From: Clostridiales bacterium
Lineage (GTDB): Bacteria > Bacillota > Clostridia > Christensenellales > CAG-314
Direction: 5' to 3'
Assembly: GCA_004558105.1 (NCBI GenBank)
Contig: SFEB01000014.1
Location: 1 to 25,520, forward strand
DNA length: 25,520 nucleotides
Shown: positions 20,516-25,520 of the stretch, piece after piece
Position numbering within the stretch: the first letter of the stretch is position 1
Layout: the number at the start of each line of letters is the position of its first letter
Notes under the pieces: generated by a model
Seen by the model: the letters and a program-made list of their open reading frames with translations, nothing else
What the model was told of the DNA's origin: nothing
Databases searched by the model: none
Translations under genes and position numbers: made by a program

Positions 20516-21544
20516 ATGAGTGAGCAGAAGTTATTGACGCCGGGCGACCTGTTGGATAACGAAGGAAATCTGACCGAGGCGGGATATGCTTACGGATTGG
20601 TGAAGAAATACGACCGTAACGCCATTAAGGTAAACGCCATGAGAATAAAAGAGTGGGATTACTATTACGTCGGTAACGACGAGTACGGGCTTGCGTTTAC
20701 CATCGCCGACAACGGGTATATGAGTCTTGTTTCGGCGTCGTTCATGGACTTTAACAATAAAACTTTTGTGACCGACAGCGAGATGAAGGCTTTTACGTTC
20801 GGCAAGCTCGGTTTGCCGTCCTCTTCGGCAGAAGGGGATGTAACTTATTCCAGCAACCGCGTCGACATGTCTTTTTGTCACAAAGACGGGGGACGGGTGC
20901 TGACCTGCGAGTTTAAACGTTGGGGTAAAAAGGAGCAGAATTTTAAAGCCACCGCAATTCTTACCGACGAGCCGCGCGATAGCATGGTTATTGCGACGCC
21001 GTTTAACAAACCGAGACACTTTTATTACAATCAGAAAATAAACTGTATGACTGCAAGCGCAGATTTTTGCATAGACGGAGAAGAAAAACACATAGACGGG
21101 TGCGCGGTATTGGATTGGGGCAGAGGCGTGTGGACTTATAAAAACACATGGTACTGGAGCAGTCTCAACACCACTGTCGGCAAGCATAAAGTAGGGTTCA
21201 ATCTCGGCTACGGTTTCGGCGATACCAGCAACGCGACGGAAAACATGATTTTTTTCGACGGAATTGCCACCAAGGTGGACGAGGTGGTGTTCAATATCCC
21301 CGTCGACGAAAACGGAAAGGACAATTTTCTCGAAAAATGGACGATTGTTTCAAACGACGGCAAGATAAACCTCACTTTCGAACCTATTCTCGACCGCGCC
21401 GACAAGATAAACGCCATCGTTCTGGCGACCGACCAACATCAGGTTTTCGGTAAGTTTTACGGCGACCTCGTAGTAGACGAGACCGTAAAAGTCACTCTTT
21501 GCGGCAAGGTGGGTTTTGCCGAAAAAGTTTTCAATAAGTGGTAG
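20516..21544 (+). CDS. DUF2804 family protein (copy 1)
   Basis: A 342-residue protein with the DUF2804 pattern: LVKKYDRNAIKVNAMRIKEW near the start, DEYGLAFTIADNGYM, a central IATPFNKPRHFYYNQKINCM, then CAVLDWGRGVWTYKNTWYW with the family's most conserved Asp-Trp-Gly-Arg stretch, GFNLGYGF, and a C-terminal WTIVSNDGKINLTFEPILDR ... DLVVDETVKVTLCGKVGFAE. Beta-rich. No function is established for the family. AAGGAG precedes the ATG. A perfect palindromic terminator follows. A second, divergent family member lies at 24456. Confidence 0.85.
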   Translation: MSEQKLLTPGDLLDNEGNLTEAGYAYGLVKKYDRNAIKVNAMRIKEWDYYYVGNDEYGLAFTIADNGYMSLVSASFMDFNNKTFVTDSEMKAFTFGKLGLPSSSAEGDVTYSSNRVDMSFCHKDGGRVLTCEFKRWGKKEQNFKATAILTDEPRDSMVIATPFNKPRHFYYNQKINCMTASADFCIDGEEKHIDGCAVLDWGRGVWTYKNTWYWSSLNTTVGKHKVGFNLGYGFGDTSNATENMIFFDGIATKVDEVVFNIPVDENGKDNFLEKWTIVSNDGKINLTFEPILDRADKINAIVLATDQHQVFGKFYGDLVVDETVKVTLCGKVGFAEKVFNKW

Positions 21545-21582
21545 AAATAATCGATAAAATAAGTGGTAAAAATAATCAACAA
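21533..21582. repeat. 25-bp tandem duplication across the DUF2804 stop codon
   Basis: Units 21533-21557 and 21558-21582 match at 22 of 25 positions. Each contains AATAAGTGGTA, so the last codons (Asn-Lys-Trp-stop) are repeated after the stop. Confidence 0.75.
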
Positions 21583-21608
21583 AAAAGCACCCGTACGGGT
21601 GCTTTTTT
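21581..21608 (+). terminator. Terminator of DUF2804 copy 1
   Basis: A perfect 28-bp palindrome with core GCACCCGTACGGGTGC flanked by A6 and T6; usable on either strand. Same core as the pckA terminator. Confidence 0.9.
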
Positions 21609-21672
21609 GTTATCGCGGTGAGCGCGGGAGAGACGGTTTTGTTGTCGCGGTGAGCGCGGGAGAGACGGTGCA
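21609..21672. repeat. 32-bp tandem repeat, two copies
   Basis: Units 21609-21640 and 21641-21672 match at 28 of 32 positions; the shared core is TCGCGGTGAGCGCGGGAGAG. GC-rich compared with the flanks and directly after a terminator. No coding role is visible. Confidence 0.8.
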
Positions 21673-21696
21673 GGGATAAGTTATTCGTTTTAGGGT

Positions 21697-21726
21697 TTTA
21701 CGCCGTGTGGCGATATTCGTTATATT
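21697..21726 (+). promoter_or_regulatory. Probable promoter of the ferritin-like gene
   Basis: TTTACG, 18-nt spacer, TATATT, about 28 nt before the ATG at 21755. Confidence 0.45.
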
Positions 21727-21754
21727 TGCATAGACTAAAAGCGGAGGCAAAAAA

Positions 21755-22267
21755 ATGGATATAAATCAATTAAAAACGCAGGCGGAAGGGGATTATCTTT
21801 TCCCAACCGATATCTTTAAAAACGCTCAGGACGCCTATCTGTTGCAAAACGACTACGCAGGCAGGGGCAGTGAAACGACTGCCATCATGACTTACGCTTA
21901 CCAGAGTTATCTCATACGTCCGCACAATGAAGAAGTTGCAACTATTATGGAAAAAATAGGCATAGTAGAGATGCATCACCACGAGATACTTGCCAGGCTG
22001 ATTTTAGCGACGGGCGGAAACCCGATGATAGGGGCAAAAGGCGAGTTCTGGACGGGTGCAAACGTAGATTACGCAACGAATCTTAAAAAGATGCTGATTA
22101 ACGACATAGCGGCAGAAAAACGAGCAATCGAGGGATACGAGTACACGATAGACAATCTCAATAACAAATCCATAGTGCCGGTCATAGAAAGAATAATCGC
22201 CGACGAAAAGGTACATATCGAAACGCTAGAGGCTTTGCTGACCGCTTTTGAGTTCTGGCAGAGCTAA
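21755..22267 (+). CDS. Ferritin-like (rubrerythrin/bacterioferritin-type fold) protein
   Basis: A 170-residue four-helix-bundle protein with a likely di-metal site: Glu40 in helix 1 (GSETTAIMTY), ExxH at 72-75 (Glu72, His75) in helix 2, Glu121 in helix 3 (AEKRAIEGYEY) and ExxH at 151-154 (Glu151, His154) in helix 4. It lacks the rubredoxin-like Cys4 domain of rubrerythrin. Such proteins store iron or detoxify peroxide, or oxidise manganese; the particular role cannot be told. GGAGG lies 8 nt before the ATG. It may have its own promoter, and acpS downstream has another. Confidence 0.78.
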   Translation: MDINQLKTQAEGDYLFPTDIFKNAQDAYLLQNDYAGRGSETTAIMTYAYQSYLIRPHNEEVATIMEKIGIVEMHHHEILARLILATGGNPMIGAKGEFWTGANVDYATNLKKMLINDIAAEKRAIEGYEYTIDNLNNKSIVPVIERIIADEKVHIETLEALLTAFEFWQS

Positions 22268-22291
22268 AAAGACGAAAAATCGTAAAAAAAC

Positions 22292-22320
22292 TTGTCAATA
22301 TCGACGTTTTGCGTTAAAAT
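22292..22320 (+). promoter_or_regulatory. Promoter of acpS
   Basis: TTGTCA, 17-nt spacer, TAAAAT, about 18 nt before the ATG at 22338. Confidence 0.7.
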
Positions 22321-22337
22321 AGCGACGGAGGGCAAAA

Positions 22338-22703
22338 ATGGTAGGTATTGACGTCGTTCATGTTTCCAGAATAGAGAACGTCTGCGACATGTCCGCATTT
22401 ATTGATAAGTATTTTTCCGTTCGCGAGAAAAAATACGTTTTTGACAAAAACGAGCGTACCCGTGCGCAGACCGTCGCAGGGTTGTTTGCGGCTAAAGAAG
22501 CGGTATTAAAAGCCTTTAAAATAGGCTTAGGCAGGGGAATTGCTCTTAAAGATATCGAAATCCTGCATGACGAGTCGGGCAGTCCGTATCTCGATATCAC
22601 GGTGGACGTATCGCAACTGTTGGAAAAGAGTGGCCACACGGGTGCGGATATTTCGATAAGTCACGACGGCGACTACGCTGTCGCCGTATGTCAGCTTTTT
22701 TAA
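22338..22703 (+). CDS. acpS: Holo-[acyl-carrier-protein] synthase
   Basis: A 121-residue cytoplasmic enzyme that moves 4'-phosphopantetheine from CoA to a serine of acyl carrier protein. The N-terminal GIDVVHVSRIE has the Mg-binding Asp5, and GLFAAKEAVLKAFKIG has Glu54; the C-terminal ISISHDGDYAVAV is standard. Length is typical. The SD is GGAGG (GACGGAGGGCAAAA). It is a single-gene unit with its own promoter and terminator. Confidence 0.94.
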   Translation: MVGIDVVHVSRIENVCDMSAFIDKYFSVREKKYVFDKNERTRAQTVAGLFAAKEAVLKAFKIGLGRGIALKDIEILHDESGSPYLDITVDVSQLLEKSGHTGADISISHDGDYAVAVCQLF

Positions 22704-22742
22704 ACCGATTGTTAGTATAACGTAAACGTAATATAAAAAAAC

Positions 22743-22766
22743 GGACGCCCCGTACGGGCGTCTTTT
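22743..22766 (+). terminator. acpS terminator
   Basis: A 7-bp stem GACGCCC / GGGCGTC with a 5-nt loop and a short U tail, about 40 nt after the acpS stop. Confidence 0.8.
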
Positions 22767-22831
22767 GATACTTTGAGAATTTTTCGGATAAGTCCGAGAA
22801 CGTAAAGAAAAAAACAACCAAAGAGAAAAGC

Positions 22832-22859
22832 AAAACCGCCGCGTATGCGGCGGTTTTTT
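22832..22859 (-). terminator. Terminator of tRNA-Thr (bidirectional)
   Basis: An 11-bp stem AAAACCGCCGC / GCGGCGGTTTT with a 4-nt loop, directly after the tRNA 3' end on the minus strand. T tails are present on both strands. Confidence 0.85.
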
Positions 22860-22935
22860 TGGAGCTGATAACCAGATTCGAACTGGTGACCTCGTCCTTA
22901 CCAAGGACGTGCTCTACCTCCTGAGCCATATCAGC
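22860..22935 (-). tRNA. tRNA-Thr(GGU)
   Basis: Minus strand, 76 nt including CCA. Acceptor GCTGATA pairs with TATCAGC, discriminator T, then an encoded CCA. The anticodon stem CGTCC / GGACG holds the loop TTGGTAA, giving anticodon GGT, which reads threonine codons ACC and ACU. The D arm (GGCTCAGGAGGTAGAGC) and the T arm with GTTCGAATC are normal. It has its own promoter and terminator. Confidence 0.95.
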
Positions 22936-22953
22936 AAATTCAGTTGCCATATA

Positions 22954-22982
22954 ATAATACTCAAAATGTGATGTTTAGTCAA
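22954..22982 (-). promoter_or_regulatory. Promoter of tRNA-Thr
   Basis: Minus strand: TTGACT, 17-nt spacer, TATTAT, about 18 nt upstream of the mature 5' end. Confidence 0.8.
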
Positions 22983-23082
22983 GTGTTTTCAGCAAAAAAG
23001 TAAGATTTTTTAATTTATTCGGCAAACAATCGTCTACATTTCGGGCGATAAGTAGTTTAAATGAAAAAGAAAGAAAAAACGG

Positions 23083-23111
23083 TTTTCAAAAATGAACGAA
23101 TAGTATATAAT
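23083..23111 (+). promoter_or_regulatory. Promoter of degV
   Basis: TTTTCA, 17-nt spacer, TATAAT, about 32 nt before the ATG at 23143. Between this and the tRNA-Thr promoter the sequence is A/T-rich with no gene. Confidence 0.6.
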
Positions 23112-23142
23112 TCTTAGGGTCTTAGATGCAAGGAGGACAAAT

Positions 23143-24024
23143 ATGAGCGTTCTGTTTTGTGACAGTGATTGCGAACTTTGGTATGACGTGGTGGAAAAAC
23201 TGGGTATTCAATATTTCAAAATGCCGTACACCATCGACGGTGTGGAGACTTTTTACGATTTCGGCAAAACGACGGATATAAAGGGATTTTACGCCCGCGT
23301 CCGCGAAGGGGCAATGCCGATAACTTCGGCGTTAAATCCCGATATGTACGAGAGCGTTATTGAACCGATTTTTGCTCGCGGCGAGGACATATTGTACGTG
23401 GCTTTCGGGCGGACGTATTCCGCCACTTTCGACCAGCTGGATACGGCGTTAAAAAAACTTAAAGAAAAGTATCCGGACAGAAAACTTACGTTGTTTGACA
23501 CCAAAATGATTTCCGTCCCGAGCGGAATTCAGGTCAGATACGCGGCGGAACTCAAACAAAAAGGCGCGACGGACGAAGAAATCATCGACTTTTTGAAAGA
23601 TTTTACCAATCACGTGGGCGCTTATATCGCCGTCGACAGCCTGATGCATCTTTATCGCGGCGGACGACTGAGCAAGTCGAAGGCAATACTCGGCGGAATA
23701 CTGGGATTAAAACCCATTCTCACTTTCGACGAACAAGGCAGACTTAAGGTTATTGAAAAAATCGGCGGGAAGAAACGCGTTGCCAGATTTTTGGCGGAGC
23801 AGGTTATTGAAAACGCTAGAAAGTTGGCCAAGTACGATATTTACGTAATAGACGCCGACAACGAAGAGGGCGCGCAGATGGTGGTGGATATTATCAAAAA
23901 GAGCTTACCGGACGCGAACATTGTCCGTCAGCCGATAGGGCCGATTATCGGCACGCATTGCGGCCCCGGCACTCTGGCGGTCGTTTACTACGCCGACGGC
24001 AGGGTAATTCCCCTCGAAAAATAA
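23143..24024 (+). CDS. DegV family fatty-acid-binding protein
   Basis: A 293-residue cytoplasmic protein of the DegV/FakB family. The N-domain has FCDSDCELW at the position of the usual DSxxD, ITSALNPDMYESVI (normally TSQP), and VAFGRTYSATFDQL in place of the usual SSxLSGTY. The second part has VDSLMHLYRGGRLSKSKAIL, GGILGLKPIL and a C-terminal GPIIGTHCGPGTLAVVYY, as in FakB. FakB proteins hold a fatty acid for phosphorylation by FakA, feeding phospholipid synthesis; no fakA (DAK-type) gene is adjacent. AGGAGG precedes the ATG. It is monocistronic. Confidence 0.9.
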   Translation: MSVLFCDSDCELWYDVVEKLGIQYFKMPYTIDGVETFYDFGKTTDIKGFYARVREGAMPITSALNPDMYESVIEPIFARGEDILYVAFGRTYSATFDQLDTALKKLKEKYPDRKLTLFDTKMISVPSGIQVRYAAELKQKGATDEEIIDFLKDFTNHVGAYIAVDSLMHLYRGGRLSKSKAILGGILGLKPILTFDEQGRLKVIEKIGGKKRVARFLAEQVIENARKLAKYDIYVIDADNEEGAQMVVDIIKKSLPDANIVRQPIGPIIGTHCGPGTLAVVYYADGRVIPLEK

Positions 24025-24042
24025 AAAAACCTACAAAAATAC

Positions 24043-24076
24043 AAAAATGTCCTTTAATATCGGGACATTTTTTATT
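24043..24076 (+). terminator. degV terminator
   Basis: Stem AATGTCC / GGACATT, extendable by A-U pairs, with a 10-nt loop and a long T-rich tail. Its 3' arm overlaps the -35 region of the next promoter. Confidence 0.8.
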
Positions 24077-24090
24077 TTTTACTGTATAAT
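24062..24090 (+). promoter_or_regulatory. Probable promoter of the Dabb-domain gene
   Basis: GGGACA, 17-nt spacer, TATAAT. The -35 lies in the 3' arm of the degV terminator stem. Confidence 0.5.
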
Positions 24091-24111
24091 GTTAAACAGA
24101 GGAGAATTTTT

Positions 24112-24402
24112 ATGATTAAACACATCGTATGTTTTAAACTCGGCGACAATTCCGAAGAAAAAAAACAAGAAGCAAAAGCGGTTCTTTTGGGTATGCAAGG
24201 TAACGTCCCGTCTGCGTTAAAAATCGAGGTCGGTACCGATTTTTTGGGCAGTGCGCGCAGTTTTGACGTTATTTTACAAGTGACGATAGCCGACAGAGAA
24301 ACTCTCGACGTTTATCAGAACGACGAGTACCATTGCAACGTGGTCAAAAAGTATATGCACGCCCACGCCGTGCAGTCGGTAGCCGTTGACTACGATATTT
24401 AG
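24112..24402 (+). CDS. Dabb-domain (stress-responsive alpha/beta barrel) protein
   Basis: A 96-residue protein that matches the Dabb family: start MIKHIVCFKLGDNSEEKK, a middle VGTDFLGSARSFDVILQVT, and the C-terminal YQNDEYHCNVVKKYMHAHAV with His residues. Dabb proteins form dimeric ferredoxin-like barrels; bacterial members have mostly unknown roles. AGAGGAG precedes the ATG. It is 53 nt before the DUF2804-like gene, possibly co-transcribed. Confidence 0.88.
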   Translation: MIKHIVCFKLGDNSEEKKQEAKAVLLGMQGNVPSALKIEVGTDFLGSARSFDVILQVTIADRETLDVYQNDEYHCNVVKKYMHAHAVQSVAVDYDI

Positions 24403-24455
24403 TTGTTAAAAACAAAATAAACAAAAATATAAAAATATTTACGGAGGTGCAAACA

Positions 24456-25520
24456 ATGGGTGAATACAGCAAGTTTATCAGCGAAAAAAGACGCAGTATA
24501 CCGACGCCGCACAGCATTGTCGACGAAAACGGCATTTGCGTATTCGGTACGTTTGACAAGGAATTTGTCGGACTTGATCTGGTTAAGGCAAAAAAGCCGA
24601 CCAGTTCTCCCCAGAGCAAAAACAAAAAAAGGTTGACGCTCTGGGAGGCAATCGAAATTCACTTCGATGAAGGCATATTGTTTGCCGTCGTAAGCGATAT
24701 GGATCTTTTCGGAACCAACCTTAACATTTGGTTTGACAAGCGTTCTCGCGAGGTGACCACCTGGATGACCAATTTAAACAGCAAGGACACGGTTATCGCT
24801 CCCAACCTTCTCGGTACGGTGGCGAAAGCGGAGCATAAGCGCGGGTATATCAGGTGTGAAAACAATCTTCAGGAGGATAAACTACGCGTAGAAGGAGAAC
24901 ATGACAACGGCGACGTTCCCCTGAAATACGACTTAAACCTTACCCGAGAATCGAAACCCAGCGTCGTTAGTATTCCGTTTGGCGAAAACCGTCCGCTGTA
25001 TTCTCAAAAAGACTTGTTTTCGGTAAGCGGCAGCGTCAATATCGGCGGCGAGGAAATAGTCGCCAACGAAAGAACCGCGGCAATAATGGACGACCACAGG
25101 GGTTATTATCCAAAACGTATGCACTACGACTGGTTGTCGACCATGGGGCGTAACCCCGGCAACCCCGAACAGTATTTCGGTTTTAACCTGACGTGCAATC
25201 AGAGTCTTAACCAGGACGACTACAACGAAAACCTGATCTGGAAAGGCAAGGAGACGAGTTTGCTTCCGCCTATTGCTTTTTCTAAAAACGTTCCGATTAA
25301 AAATTACAAGAAAAGCGACGTGGTGTGGGAAGTGAAAGACCAACACGATATGGTTAACGTCACCTTTAAGGTGGAAGATTGCTTTAAAATGGTGGTACAC
25401 GCCCTCGTGATAAATATCGACTATTATATTGCTTTCGGAACGTTAAACGGTTATATCCGCGACGAGGACGGAAATAAAATTATTCTCGACGGACTCACGG
25501 GTATGGGTGAAGATAAATCC
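24456..25520 (+). CDS. Divergent DUF2804-like protein (copy 2), C-terminus outside window
   Basis: At least 355 residues, running off the right edge. GGAGG lies 8 nt before the ATG. The order of motifs parallels the DUF2804 protein at 20516: an N-terminal segment, SIPFGENRPLYSQKDLFSVS (compare ATPFNKPRHFYYNQKINCM), then IMDDHRGYYPKRMHYDWLST where copy 1 has LDWGRGVWTYKNTWYWSS, then FGFNLTC, a KVEDCFKMVVHA region, and DGLTGMGED near the end. The Trp-Gly-Arg core is changed to His-Arg-Gly, so it belongs to a distinct branch. Only a few residues should be missing. Function unknown. Confidence 0.7.
   Translation, partial: MGEYSKFISEKRRSIPTPHSIVDENGICVFGTFDKEFVGLDLVKAKKPTSSPQSKNKKRLTLWEAIEIHFDEGILFAVVSDMDLFGTNLNIWFDKRSREVTTWMTNLNSKDTVIAPNLLGTVAKAEHKRGYIRCENNLQEDKLRVEGEHDNGDVPLKYDLNLTRESKPSVVSIPFGENRPLYSQKDLFSVSGSVNIGGEEIVANERTAAIMDDHRGYYPKRMHYDWLSTMGRNPGNPEQYFGFNLTCNQSLNQDDYNENLIWKGKETSLLPPIAFSKNVPIKNYKKSDVVWEVKDQHDMVNVTFKVEDCFKMVVHALVINIDYYIAFGTLNGYIRDEDGNKIILDGLTGMGEDKS

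Noticed and set aside
21609..21672. CRISPR array
   Set aside because: Only two directly adjacent copies with no spacer between them.

Overview
The window looks like the chromosome of a low-to-mid-GC, anaerobic, single-membrane bacterium of the Bacillota (Clostridia-like). Supporting signs are consensus sigma-A promoters, strong AGGAGG ribosome sites, many U-tailed intrinsic terminators, a TilS, GTP-type PEP carboxykinase, methionine gamma-lyase, DegV, YitT and YnzC-type proteins, and an activase/2-hydroxyacyl-CoA dehydratase-type system. I cannot name a genus from the sequence alone.

Left end (1-1910): a tightly packed minus-strand block of small genes, each with a strong SD. It includes an ArdA-type antirestriction protein, so this is probably part of a plasmid, conjugative element or prophage that continues to the left. 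Between it and tRNA-Ser(CGA) (2323-2413) are about 400 bp with three successive leftward terminators and no convincing gene.

2700-9245 (plus): separate transcription units for methionine gamma-lyase (megL) and an RluA-family pseudouridine synthase, then a 977-residue double activase followed by a 428-residue partner, which together look like a split form of the giant ~1400-residue activase/dehydratase protein. A consensus promoter followed directly by a terminator (9253-9340) may encode a ~50-nt RNA.

9410-13543 (minus): an operon nadE - thioredoxin-reductase-like flavoprotein - tilS - yitT. The flavoprotein keeps its CATC redox pair but lacks a normal NAD(P)H-binding motif.

13715-18347 (plus): a stand-alone GlmU-type acetyltransferase half overlapping a GalU-like nucleotidyltransferase, then pckA, then a PilT-like ATPase with an N-terminal zinc-ribbon-like extension.

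18436-25520: a ZIP metal transporter (minus) diverging from a small unknown gene, a YjjG-type HAD phosphatase, a YnzC-like protein and a DUF2804 protein; then a ferritin-like protein, acpS, tRNA-Thr(GGU) (minus), degV, a Dabb-domain protein and a second, divergent DUF2804-like gene that runs off the right end. Most of the window is core housekeeping sequence; the island at the left is the clearest accessory region. I see no CRISPR array, rRNA, transposase or integrase in the window.
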